Below are positions 1 to 8,393 of a DNA stretch of 51,544 nt, one piece after another; position 1 is the stretch's first letter, and each line of letters begins with the position of its first letter. This DNA is from Clostridiaceae bacterium. Its GTDB lineage: Bacteria; Bacillota; Clostridia; TANB77; CAG-508. A program made the position numbers and the translations under genes. The DNA lies in the NCBI GenBank assembly GCA_021771025.1, contig JAETPW010000013.1:1-51544 (forward strand), given 5' to 3'. The notes beneath the pieces were generated by a model. That model was not told the origin of the DNA. It made no database searches and saw nothing but the letters and a program-made list of their open reading frames with translations.

Positions 1-171
1 ACGTATCAAGGCTCATTCAATCGTAGTAAATTAGTAGTATTTTGATGTGTTTAGCTCCTTGATAATGCCGATAGATACAGCGTTTTAGCGGATAATCAAA
101 TTTTTAGTGTGTTTTTATTACTAAAATGTTTATTTTTTTACTTGAATCGTGTTGTCATTTTAGTATATTTT

Positions 172-378
172 CTAATCTAGTTTTATCCTATCATCAATTT
201 CTTTTGCTTTTTTCTTTTCATTATCTTTAACATTTAAAATGGCTAAAGTAGCTAGAGTATCCCCTAGTTGCGTAAAAATTGCAGCCAATAATGATATTTC
301 TTCTTCTGTTTTATCTTTAGCAATACAAGCTGCTAAAGAAGAAATGATATTAACAAATTCACAAGGGTTTGGCCTCAA
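172..378 (-). CDS. Small conserved protein of unknown function
   Basis: A 68-residue protein with no signal peptide. Its centre is a helical, alanine/leucine-rich segment (about residues 8-50) containing EEEISLLAAIFTQLGDTLAT, followed by a charged lysine-rich tail. The central motif resembles a family of very short uncharacterised Firmicutes proteins (I believe DUF6774, from memory). No function is known to me. It lies 83 bp downstream of the large deaminase-like gene on the same strand and could be co-transcribed with it. Confidence 0.6.
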   Translation of the reverse strand: MRPNPCEFVNIISSLAACIAKDKTEEEISLLAAIFTQLGDTLATLAILNVKDNEKKKAKEIDDRIKLD

Positions 379-461
379 TGATCTTCACCTCATGTAATTG
401 TATGTAATTTTTTTTCTTTTTGTTTATTACCAAATAAAAAAGACCAAAAAGGAAATCCTTT

Positions 462-2987
462 CTAGCCTTTTGTTTCTCCAATTTCTGGATTATCTTCTAA
501 AATTCGATCGACAATGTTTTGCCTCATGTTGAAGGGAATAACATATCCTCCTAATGAATTGGCTTTTTGTCCTAGTGCTGGTGTTTCTTCGTTAACGTAT
601 ATTTTTGCTTTTCCTTTTCCGTTTTTTGCCTCTTGTACTAGGTTGGATACTGGTGAGTTTCCATCAAAGGCTACTACGACAGAGTTTCTTCTTTCAAAAA
701 TTTCGTAGTTGAAACTTTTGTATATTCCTAGTTCTTCGCTTTCTGTGGAAATACATACTCCATTTAGTTCTTGGTTTGTTAATAATTGTTCTTTTACTTC
801 TTCAGATACCATTTTAGGAATAATGGCATTGATTTCAAAATTTTTGTGGAGTTTTTTGCTGATGTCTATGATTGCTTTTTCGTATCCTTCCATTTTGTGC
901 CCAATAACAAAATAGGCTTTTTCATTGTTGACTTTTTGGATTAATTCGGTTAATATTTTTCTTCCTTCTTCGGTTAATACGGTTTCTCTGTCTTTGGCGT
1001 TAAAACTTCCTCCTGCTATGATGATGGGTACTTTATTTTCTGGTAGTTTGGTGATTTTTCCTTTTAAGACTTTTTCTGATTCTACTTTAGTGGTTAAGCG
1101 TAATTCTATTTTGCTTTCCTTACTTTTCTTTTCGTTTTCTGCTTCTTCTTGCAATATAGCTTCTCGAATGCTTCTTCCCGCTAACCATTTTTCAAATCGT
1201 TTACTTTTTTCTTCGAAATACTGACTGCTATGGGCTAAGATCGATTCTTCTACCTCACGCATTTTGCTAAAATCTTCATCTTCTAAGTTTAATAAATTAT
1301 GTAGAGCTAATTGTTCATCTATGGTGTCAATTCCATAAAATCCGCATCCGTCTGTTCCTTGTACACATTTAATTCCTTGTTTTAGGTACGTTTTTAATGG
1401 ATGTGTCTCTAATGAATTTAAGTTGTTTAGTCTAACGTTTGAGGTTAGTTGGAATTCTAATACGGCTCCTGCTTCTTTGATTTGTTTGATTAATTCTTTT
1501 CCTTTTTCCGAATCTAGTGGAGGGGTATATAACCCATGCCCAAGTCTGACAGGTGGCATTGTTTTTCCTTCTGGTACTGCTTCTTTTACGCATTGAATGG
1601 ATTTTGCTACATTATCACGTAAGCTATCGTTTTCCCCTGCGTGGATACGAATGGTAAATCCGGGGTCTTCTTGGGTGGCATAGTGAGTGATTTCTTTGAT
1701 GATTGGTTTTAATTCTGCAATGTCATTAATTTCTTCCCCTATAAAGTCACTTCCTACTACATAAGGATCTTTTCCTACGGCTTTTAGGACATCTAGGTTT
1801 TCTTTTAAATAATTACTATTTGTTTTTTGATCTTTAATGATTGTTAATGGAATTCTTCTGATGGCAATTAGATAACGGATTTTTACTCCTGTTTCTTGCT
1901 CTATTTTTGGTAATACTTCATGTGCTTCTTCTAATACTTCGATAGCTGGAGTTCCTTTTTTGGTTAAATCCGTGTTAGCTATTTCTACATAATTAATTCC
2001 TTGTTTTTGATAATCTCTGGCTATCCATAATAATTTGTCTTGCCTTAAATTGTTATTTTCGTATATACTTCCTGGTTTTCCATCTTCTCTCATTTTTTGT
2101 ACCATTTCTTTAATGTCTTTTTCGGGAATTTGGTTAATTTTTTCTTCTTCTAATTCGATTCTTTCTGGTGATGGTGTTCCTTTAGCAAATACATATCGGT
2201 AGATATATAGTTTTTCTAAGTTGGTGAAGACCGCCTGCCCATCTTTTAATATGGCTAAACTGGTTCTTATTTTTTTGATATTTTCTTCTGCATTTTCTTC
2301 ATTGTTTAGGATAAAGTCGGCAAAGTTGATGCTGGTGTTGTCATCTATTTTTCTGGTTAGGTATTTTCCTGTTAGTTCTGAATTTTCCCATTCTTTTTCT
2401 ACTTTTTCGCGTTGTTTCATGATCGCTTTTTCTTGTTTTGGGCTTAATTTTAGGTTTAGCTTTTTGATGTAGTAAAGTGGATAGTTTAGTTGATGTTTTA
2501 TGCCTAAAGCAATTAGTGCGTCTGGTGATAGGTTTGCATTCATATGGGTATGTAAATCTGTTCTAAATTTTGATTTTTTTAAAATATAGGATTTAACAAT
2601 GGTTTTTTCGATAGGAAGATTATATTCCTTTGTTTGAGACATTAATGTTTTGGTGATGGCTGGGATTTTTGCTTTGATTTCAATTCTGCCATCTTCATAA
2701 ATGTTGGCTATTTTGATTCCTCCTAGCCTAAAAATGTAGACTATTTCGTTATCTGCATTTAAGCAAGCAGGTAATGTTCCCGTTATGATTTTCATGTCTT
2801 TTTCATTTTTTACGGTTTCTACTTGGCATAATTTGGCTAAGTTGGTAATTAGGTTTCCTGTGTGATGGTTGGGCGTTTCTAAAATATAAGTTAGTTCATC
2901 TTCTTCTGTTTTGTATAAATTAACAATGATATCTTTTTCTTTATCTAAATAAAATTTTTCCATAAACTTTTTCATTATTTTTAGCAT
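462..2987 (-). CDS. Large adenosine-deaminase-family protein with SLOG-like C-terminal domain
   Basis: This 841-residue protein has metal-dependent adenosine/AMP deaminase signatures: HTH at 146-148 (zinc ligands), HAGE at 449-452 (third His and catalytic Glu position), LGHG at 482-485, TSN at 515-517 and GTDG at 544-547. Known adenosine deaminases have two consecutive Asp in the last motif; here the second is Gly547, so the substrate may differ. Residues 1-140 match nothing I know. Residues 630-650 are a charged linker. Residues 653-800 look like a Rossmann-type SLOG/LOG nucleotide-binding domain, beginning VPIIIAGGSF and later carrying a strand-turn around VVVAFDGNSP. At more than twice the usual enzyme length, it recalls the size of the RADAR deaminase RdrB, but no RdrA-type ATPase is nearby. 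The deaminase fold is secure; the SLOG call and the role are inference. Confidence 0.8.
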   Translation of the reverse strand: MLKIMKKFMEKFYLDKEKDIIVNLYKTEEDELTYILETPNHHTGNLITNLAKLCQVETVKNEKDMKIITGTLPACLNADNEIVYIFRLGGIKIANIYEDGRIEIKAKIPAITKTLMSQTKEYNLPIEKTIVKSYILKKSKFRTDLHTHMNANLSPDALIALGIKHQLNYPLYYIKKLNLKLSPKQEKAIMKQREKVEKEWENSELTGKYLTRKIDDNTSINFADFILNNEENAEENIKKIRTSLAILKDGQAVFTNLEKLYIYRYVFAKGTPSPERIELEEEKINQIPEKDIKEMVQKMREDGKPGSIYENNNLRQDKLLWIARDYQKQGINYVEIANTDLTKKGTPAIEVLEEAHEVLPKIEQETGVKIRYLIAIRRIPLTIIKDQKTNSNYLKENLDVLKAVGKDPYVVGSDFIGEEINDIAELKPIIKEITHYATQEDPGFTIRIHAGENDSLRDNVAKSIQCVKEAVPEGKTMPPVRLGHGLYTPPLDSEKGKELIKQIKEAGAVLEFQLTSNVRLNNLNSLETHPLKTYLKQGIKCVQGTDGCGFYGIDTIDEQLALHNLLNLEDEDFSKMREVEESILAHSSQYFEEKSKRFEKWLAGRSIREAILQEEAENEKKSKESKIELRLTTKVESEKVLKGKITKLPENKVPIIIAGGSFNAKDRETVLTEEGRKILTELIQKVNNEKAYFVIGHKMEGYEKAIIDISKKLHKNFEINAIIPKMVSEEVKEQLLTNQELNGVCISTESEELGIYKSFNYEIFERRNSVVVAFDGNSPVSNLVQEAKNGKGKAKIYVNEETPALGQKANSLGGYVIPFNMRQNIVDRILEDNPEIGETKG

Positions 2988-3367
2988 ATATTAGCTTTTT
3001 TAGCTAACATATTCCCCCTTTCACCTATTGGTAAATTTTGAATTACTTAGTCCTAAATGAATAACTAGTGTTTTTACCTTGATTTCTCTTTTAAGTAATT
3101 ACTCACTATTATAGCATAATAGTAAAGAATAATCAACACTTATGTTAACTTTTTATTTCTGTTTTTTCGTTCGTTAATTACTACTTTTTATCGTTTTTTG
3201 GCATAATCCTAACAACGGCTACGATCTATTAGCGGTCTAGGGATAACGGAGCTTTATTTTTATTTTTTCGATTACTTTTTTATGCAAAAACAGAACAGTA
3301 CCGTAAATAAATTTCTTATTCTCTTCTATTTTTCTTAAACTTTCATACATTGTTATGGGGTGTTAAT
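2988..3367. other. Divergent intergenic region, AT-rich
   Basis: A gap of about 380 bp between divergently transcribed genes that must hold both promoters. A short inverted repeat (TTAGC...GCTAA) lies at about 2991-3009, just upstream of the deaminase start. I could not choose a convincing -35/-10 pair, and I see no gene. Confidence 0.4.
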
Positions 3368-4417
3368 GTGTTTATTCGTTCATTTCATATTAAAATTAAA
3401 ATAATGGTTATCTCCCTTGTTCTTTTGTTTTCTTCTTGTTTTGCTTTTTATTTTTATTCTTTTGCTACTAATGAAGCAAAATCAAGTGAAGAAACCGAAA
3501 AAAAGGATTTTATTAAATGGGTAGATTTTAATGTTACGGCAGAGGCTATGCGTTTAACTGCTGATTTAGATATTCGTTCTCATACAGAAGGTCAGGACCC
3601 TCCCTATAATTGGATTGAATTATTGGCTTATTTAGCGTGTCAAAATGGTGGCAATTTTAAGCATTTCAAGGCAAATGATTTAGCGTCTTTAGTTTCTAAA
3701 TTAGAAGAAGGAAATACAATTTCTGAACTTACGGCTAATATGAAGTTTTACGATTATTATTACCAAAGTTATTCCGCTGTTCTTTCTGGTTTCCTTGGTT
3801 CTTATTCTACCGAAGTAGAAAATGATGAGGGAACAAAAACATTTCAAGACAAGTATGGCGTAAAAGCTTTTTTGCCAATTGCTAAAAACTATTCGTTTAG
3901 CCACTATGATGATTTTGGAAATTCTCGTTCTTATGGCTTTAAACGTACTCATTTGGGGAATGATTTAATGGGTAGTATTGGTACTCCTATTATTGCTGTG
4001 GAGTCTGGTGTGATTGAACATTTAGGATGGAATCAATATGGTGGTTGGCGTATTGGTATTCGAAGTTTTGATGGTAAACGTTATTATTACTATGCGCATT
4101 TACGAAAAAACCATCCCTATAGTGAAGGAATGGTGGAAGGAGCTACAGTTAAAGCAGGTGATGTGATTGGTTATTTAGGAATGACTGGTTATAGTGTTAA
4201 AGAAAATGTGAATAATATTAATGTTCCTCATTTACATTTTGGTATGCAACTTATTTTTGATGAGTCTCAAGTGGATAGTCCAAATGAAATTTGGATTGAT
4301 GTGTATCAAATTATTGAATTTTTACAGAAAAATCGTTCAAGTGTTATTAAGGGAAATGAAGAGACGAAAGATTATGTGAGAAAATATGATTTTATGGAAA
4401 ATTCTTTGGCAGAGTAA
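3368..4417 (+). CDS. Membrane-anchored M23 family metallopeptidase (LytM-like)
   Basis: A zinc endopeptidase that would cleave peptidoglycan cross-bridges outside the membrane. The start is probably GTG at 3368, a few bases after a GGGGTG ribosome-binding site; an in-frame ATG at 3350 has none. Numbered from that upstream ATG, a single hydrophobic signal/anchor spans residues 18-40. A region of unknown role (45-180) is followed by the M23 domain (190-300). All metal and catalytic residues are present: H201 and D205 in HLGND, H250 in YYAH, and H294/H296 in PHLHFG. It is therefore likely an active hydrolase rather than a degenerate SpoIIQ-type scaffold. It stands alone between the deaminase and the Spo0A-like gene. 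Confidence 0.9.
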   Translation: MFIRSFHIKIKIMVISLVLLFSSCFAFYFYSFATNEAKSSEETEKKDFIKWVDFNVTAEAMRLTADLDIRSHTEGQDPPYNWIELLAYLACQNGGNFKHFKANDLASLVSKLEEGNTISELTANMKFYDYYYQSYSAVLSGFLGSYSTEVENDEGTKTFQDKYGVKAFLPIAKNYSFSHYDDFGNSRSYGFKRTHLGNDLMGSIGTPIIAVESGVIEHLGWNQYGGWRIGIRSFDGKRYYYYAHLRKNHPYSEGMVEGATVKAGDVIGYLGMTGYSVKENVNNINVPHLHFGMQLIFDESQVDSPNEIWIDVYQIIEFLQKNRSSVIKGNEETKDYVRKYDFMENSLAE

Positions 4418-4482
4418 TTATCTATCTGAACATTTTGCGACAAAATATTAATTTATATGACTCTAATATTAGGGGATAGTTT

Positions 4483-4845
4483 ATGTTAAATATACTTATT
4501 ATAGAAGATGATCCTAATCAGGTAAAAAATTTGATTAATATTTTGTCACGCAATTTTTCAACAATTAGGGTTTTTAGTGTTTCATTTGATGGTAAGTCTG
4601 CACTTGAAATAATACAAAATAATGAAATTGATATAATACTTTTAGATTTAAAATTGTCAGAGATGTGTGGAATAGATATAGTAGATTTTATTGATTGTAA
4701 AAATTTATATAGGTATAAAAATTCCATTATTGTTTTTACAGGTGAGGTTTCTTTATTAAAACAAATATTACATTCAAAATATCTTTTCTCTTATTGTATT
4801 AAAGGAAATGGATATGATACTTTATTAAAAGTTTTAGAGCTTTGA
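4483..4845 (+). CDS. Spo0A-like regulator, receiver half
   Basis: A 120-residue CheY-like receiver domain. It has the acidic pair E8/D9, the phosphoacceptor D55 in ILLDLKL, T86 in VFTGE and K107 in CIKGN, so it should be phosphorylatable. The stop codon overlaps the start (TTG) of the next frame, which encodes a Spo0A-type DNA-binding domain. Receiver plus that domain adds up to about 245 residues, close to a normal Spo0A. Adding one T to the CTTTG run just before the stop would fuse the two frames. I therefore read this as the front half of one Spo0A-like protein, although translational coupling of two proteins is possible. The DNA is more A/T-rich than its upstream neighbour. Confidence 0.75.
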   Translation: MLNILIIEDDPNQVKNLINILSRNFSTIRVFSVSFDGKSALEIIQNNEIDIILLDLKLSEMCGIDIVDFIDCKNLYRYKNSIIVFTGEVSLLKQILHSKYLFSYCIKGNGYDTLLKVLEL

Positions 4846-5219
4846 TTAAAGAAAAACTCGAGAATAAATGTCATACTTTATTGAGCAGTAAAATAGATCA
4901 TGAACTAAATTACTTGAATTTTAACTTTTCTCATTGTGGTACAAAATATTTGAAAGAAACTATTATGGAAGTATATAAAATCAGAGACGATTTTAATGGT
5001 AATTTAGAAAAGAACATATTTCCTATCCTTGCCCAAAAATATAGTAAAAGTGTTAATACTATATATTGCAACATAAAAAACGAAGTTAAAAATATGACTA
5101 TAAGTTGTGATGAAACTTTATTAAATCAATATTTTGGTTCTTATTTTTTTATACAACCTAAAGTTAATGATGTTATTTTCACTATTTTAAATAAAATAAT
5201 AAAAAACCTAGCCATATAA
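4842..5219 (+). CDS. Spo0A-like regulator, C-terminal DNA-binding half
   Basis: A 125-residue frame that resembles the Spo0A C-terminal domain: the GTKYLKETIMEVY helix, then the ILAQKYSKSVNTIYCNIKNE helix-turn-helix region, and a final segment matching the end of Spo0A. Its only plausible start is a TTG overlapping the stop of the receiver frame, with no clear ribosome-binding site. This supports a one-base frameshift in a single gene. The sequence is divergent from classical Spo0A, so it may be a paralogue rather than the master sporulation regulator. Confidence 0.7.
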   Translation: MIKEKLENKCHTLLSSKIDHELNYLNFNFSHCGTKYLKETIMEVYKIRDDFNGNLEKNIFPILAQKYSKSVNTIYCNIKNEVKNMTISCDETLLNQYFGSYFFIQPKVNDVIFTILNKIIKNLAI

Positions 5220-5235
5220 TCAATATGGCTAGGGA
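5200..5235 (-). terminator. Rho-independent terminator
   Basis: An 11-bp perfect stem (CCTAGCCATAT / ATATGGCTAGG) with a 5-nt loop. On the minus strand it is followed by a T-rich run, so it ends the secreted-protein transcript. It overlaps the last codons of the plus-strand Spo0A-like gene. Confidence 0.75.
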
Positions 5236-5284
5236 AAATTAGAGATTTATGATAGTTAACGTTATTGCTGTTTTTGCATTGTTA

Positions 5285-5828
5285 TTAATTTTTTACAAAA
5301 CTTGAAAAATCAATTATTTCAATACTTCTGTAGTTTCCATTAGATGCACCTGTTGAACTTGCATCAAACCATATTTGAATAGGTCTATTGGCATAGCCAA
5401 GATCAATATAGTTTGTCGCCAGTATTGTGTTATGAAATGGCGAAGTAGTATCAGCAGCCTGTACATAAGTCTGGCTAATAATTTGTCCAGTTCTAGCATC
5501 TCTTACGTTTAATGTTAATTTTACATTTCCAAGGCCAGCATCATTGGATGCTTTTCTAAAAAGAATAATGAAATCTACATATCGACCAGCTGGAATTTTT
5601 ACTGGTGTTAAATTTGTATTGGTAAATGTAAATCCTCCAATGTTGTATGGCCCCCTAAAGGTAATACTTCATTTGGTCCTGCCCTCCGTACAGTTTCATC
5701 ATTCTCTAAAGCTTCTTCTGAAGCAGTTTCATTCATTTCTGCCGCATGTACTGGTGTCACAAACATAGTAGTTAATGACATTAATATTGCTAATGATAAA
5801 CAAGTGATACTAAATCTTTTTTTCTCAT
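5285..5828 (-). pseudogene. Frameshifted secreted protein of unknown function
   Basis: A strong AAGGAGG site precedes an ATG at 5828, but the reading frame needs two corrections. Extending an A7 run to A8 right after the start gives a classic signal peptide (MRKKRFSITCLSLAILMSL, then a cleavage-like VHA-A). Extending a G5 run to G6 near 5651 joins this to a frame of about 115 residues ending at 5285. The restored protein has about 181 residues: signal peptide, acidic linker, then a beta-rich domain of unknown family (for example GGFTFTNTNLTPVKIPAGRY). It lies downstream of an ECF sigma/anti-sigma pair and could be its target. Both errors are in homopolymers, so a sequencing or assembly error is as likely as true decay. 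Confidence 0.65.
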
Positions 5829-5950
5829 TGTTTTCCTCCTTGATGATAAAATCTCTAATTTTATATATCTAAAATCTTAAAAGATTTAGATATTCATGTT
5901 ATGAATATTTAAATTTTAACACGTAATTTGTTTTTTTTTATATAAAGGAA

Positions 5951-5973
5951 AAAAAGGAAAAATTAATTTTTCC
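5951..5973 (-). terminator. Probable terminator of the anti-sigma gene
   Basis: The palindrome GGAAAAATT-AATTTTTCC (5956-5973) is followed on the minus strand by a T run. It overlaps the stop codon of the anti-sigma factor. Confidence 0.5.
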
Positions 5974-7177
5974 TTTCTAATTCAATAATAATATCTTCTC
6001 CTTTATATTTTAAATATATTTTTAAATTTGGACTTGCTTCATATTTAGTTAAGTTAAATGTTTGCCAGTACGTTACTATTCCTGACATAAAATCATTTGA
6101 CGATCCACTATCTTCACTACTGTTTTTAGTAGGATAAAATTTTTTTCCATTTGATGTTTGTACATAAGGATCTGAATTAAAGATAGAACGATTTTCATTT
6201 TTTCCTTCTCTTAAATTTCTTAAATATTCGTCTCTAGCTTCATCTACTTTCTCACTAATCTTTTGATTTATTATTTCTTCAGTATCTTCTGGTTTATATA
6301 TAAGTTCCTCTTGAGTATTCAATGAAAATTTCATACATGTATCATACACAATTGCTTCTGTAACATTAATTTTAGGATTTGTACATGTTTTCATACTATA
6401 AACTATAGCATTCCTATTATAAAATATCTCTGGTATATCAGTTTTTATCCTCCAATTTCCATTTATTATTAATTTATTTTTACTATTTTCATTTTTTTCA
6501 ATTTCAATTTTATTAAAATATAAAGTTAATTTTTTACTTTTTGGAAAATGATTAGCATACAAATTGTATACTAAGTTAATTGAATTGCTCTGTAAATTTT
6601 TTTCTTTTATAAACCAGTTAGATCCACTATTCATATTATCATCATTAAAACTTTTATATTGCAATGATAAGTTATTCTCTTTGCAATATTGATTGAACAT
6701 ATTCTCATCTTCACAATAAATAATTTTGTTTTCTTCATCAACAATAATCATATCGGGTAAATATAGGTCAGAAATCTCATTTACTGCAATTTCATCTTTA
6801 AATTTTAAGTTTAAAGTAAAACTTAAATTAAAATCATCCATTATTAAATTGTCGATTTTTGTTTCTATATTATTTGATTGAATATATTCCATATTAGGCT
6901 GATATATGTATCCATTTTCAATTGCTGTATCTAATCCTTTACTGTTGTTGTTAAAAAGTTGTTGTAAATATACTGAAATATCTTTTGCAAAAACTACAGA
7001 TGTTGCAATAATAGTACAACAACAAGTTGCTAGGGAAAATTTAACTATTTTATTTGATAATGTTCTTTCTTTTTTATTATGTTCTTTAAGCGTTTTTCTA
7101 ACTGTTTTTTTATACTTCTCACTTAACTCTATGTCTTGTGTTAAAATATCTCTGATTTTTTGGTCTAATTCTTCCAT
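5963..7177 (-). CDS. Anti-sigma factor, DUF4179-type membrane protein
   Basis: A 404-residue protein with a cytoplasmic N-terminal region (1-47) that would bind the sigma factor, one membrane helix (about 48-66, with a CCC motif) and a large extracellular domain with the look of DUF4179 proteins. It starts with ATG at 7177 after a GGGGTG site inside the end of the sigma gene, a 13-bp overlap that implies translational coupling. By analogy with other ECF pairs it should hold the sigma factor inactive at the membrane until a signal is received. The signal cannot be read from the sequence. Confidence 0.8.
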   Translation of the reverse strand: MEELDQKIRDILTQDIELSEKYKKTVRKTLKEHNKKERTLSNKIVKFSLATCCCTIIATSVVFAKDISVYLQQLFNNNSKGLDTAIENGYIYQPNMEYIQSNNIETKIDNLIMDDFNLSFTLNLKFKDEIAVNEISDLYLPDMIIVDEENKIIYCEDENMFNQYCKENNLSLQYKSFNDDNMNSGSNWFIKEKNLQSNSINLVYNLYANHFPKSKKLTLYFNKIEIEKNENSKNKLIINGNWRIKTDIPEIFYNRNAIVYSMKTCTNPKINVTEAIVYDTCMKFSLNTQEELIYKPEDTEEIINQKISEKVDEARDEYLRNLREGKNENRSIFNSDPYVQTSNGKKFYPTKNSSEDSGSSNDFMSGIVTYWQTFNLTKYEASPNLKIYLKYKGEDIIIELERKN

Positions 7178-7707
7178 ACTTTTTCACCCCTATTTAATAA
7201 TTTTTTTTTCAATTTTATTTTTGCCCTTGAAATTCGATTTCTAATCGTACTTTCTGGCTCTCTCAAAATTTTAGATATTTGTTTTGTTGTTAAATTTTCC
7301 ATATAATACAGAATTAAAGCAATCTTTTCATTATAACTAAGATCATTTATCAGAATTTCAAAATCTAATTTATCAATTACTTCTTCATCGGTATTTTGGC
7401 TATATATATTTGTAATATTTGTGTCATTCCACTCGATGAAATTTTGCCTTTTGCACTTACTTTTATATAATTTGTTACATTTGTTAATTAGAATTTTGAT
7501 GGTCCATGTTTTAAAATATTCGTTTTTTCTTACTTTTTTTAAGTTCTTGAAAGCTTCAATTATAGTTTCTTGTACAACTTCACAAATATCATCTTCAGAA
7601 AAAAATCTCATTCTTGCAATTTTGTATAAGTCTTTTTCTATCATCATAATAATTTGAGTGAAAGCATCTTCATTCCCTTTTTTGGCTAGTTCTATTAATT
7701 CTTCCAT
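7165..7707 (-). CDS. ECF-family RNA polymerase sigma factor
   Basis: A sigma-70 family factor of the extracytoplasmic-function group, about 180 residues. Region 2 lies in the first half (DICEVVQETIIEAFKNLKK, then WTIKILINKCNKL). Region 4 is a helix-turn-helix near the end (LTTKQISKILREPESTIRNR). I chose the ATG at 7707 because it follows a GGAGG site; the frame extends 14 codons further upstream without one. The partner anti-sigma factor overlaps its 3' end. Such factors commonly control their own operon, but I found no clear ECF-type promoter. Confidence 0.88.
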   Translation of the reverse strand: MEELIELAKKGNEDAFTQIIMMIEKDLYKIARMRFFSEDDICEVVQETIIEAFKNLKKVRKNEYFKTWTIKILINKCNKLYKSKCKRQNFIEWNDTNITNIYSQNTDEEVIDKLDFEILINDLSYNEKIALILYYMENLTTKQISKILREPESTIRNRISRAKIKLKKKLLNRGEKVWKN

Positions 7708-7900
7708 TTTTCCTCCATTTTTAATACTAATATTCAATTGGTCATACATAAATTAGAGTAATATGTTTTACTTTTTTGTCTCATTTATCTTATTAAGATA
7801 AATAATTTTTAAATGATTTAATATTTTAAAAATATGTTTTTATGAACATTCTTTAGCAGAATAATTTTGGCTAATCAAAATAATTAACTATAAATTACTC

Positions 7901-7932
7901 AAAAAAAGACGGTTAGTGAATCGTCTTTTTTT
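7901..7932. terminator. Bidirectional rho-independent terminator
   Basis: The stem GACG/CGTC is extended by A7/T7 tracts around a 10-nt loop. It sits between divergent genes, just before the promoter of the small gene at 8044, and may insulate the two. Confidence 0.7.
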
Positions 7933-7937
7933 GTTTT

Positions 7938-7966
7938 TTGACTTTTGAGGTCAATTGTTGTATAAT
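7938..7966 (+). promoter_or_regulatory. Sigma-A promoter of the 8044 gene
   Basis: TTGACT at 7938-7943, 17-bp spacer, consensus TATAAT at 7961-7966. The predicted transcript has a leader of about 70 nt holding two hairpins: 7988-8005 (AAGTCTA/TAGACTT) and 8010-8023 (TTGCC/GGCAA). The ribosome-binding site follows directly. Confidence 0.8.
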
Positions 7967-8043
7967 TAGGATAGAAACTTTATATTTAAGTCTAGTTATA
8001 GACTTTAGCTTGCCATTTGGCAAAGACCCTTAGGAGGTAAAGT

Positions 8044-8307
8044 ATGTATTTGTATTTTGTCGCATTTAAAACAATTGAGCACGGTGGTTTTGGTAATATA
8101 ATTATATCTTTGGATGAAGAGATTACTAGCAAAAATTTTAAAAATTCATACCTAACCATGATCGAAACAATCGAACATGAAATGAAATGTAGCCATATTG
8201 CAATTATCAGTTATCAACTAATCCCTGATGAAAATACTGAGGAAAGACTGAGGAAAATACTGATGGAAGCCCTGACGAATATGTCTCATGAGTTTACTGA
8301 TAAATAA
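8044..8307 (+). CDS. Small conserved protein, possibly mobile-element associated
   Basis: An 87-residue soluble protein preceded by an excellent AGGAGG site. The N-terminal pattern (YFVAFKTIEHGGFGNIIISLDE) recalls short uncharacterised proteins of conjugative elements and phages in Firmicutes that begin YFVSY...GFGN, but I know no function. It stands alone with its own strong promoter and a leader with two hairpins. The C-terminal half is helical and charged, with no membrane segment. Expression seems certain from the signals; function is unknown. Confidence 0.75.
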   Translation: MYLYFVAFKTIEHGGFGNIIISLDEEITSKNFKNSYLTMIETIEHEMKCSHIAIISYQLIPDENTEERLRKILMEALTNMSHEFTDK

Positions 8308-8335
8308 GCCTGCCTCCACGGGGGCTTTTATTTTG
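8306..8335 (+). terminator. Weak terminator of the 8044 gene
   Basis: An AGCC...GGCT stem with internal CC/GG pairs, followed by TTTTATTTTG directly after the stop codon. Confidence 0.45.
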
Positions 8336-8393
8336 CTTTTTTATCTGGTAGTTCTTCACAAGTACTAATAATTAATTTTTTGACTTTACTTTC

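Noticed and set aside
462..2987. RADAR phage-defence system
   Set aside because: Only a deaminase-type protein is present; there is no RdrA-like ATPase on either side within the window.
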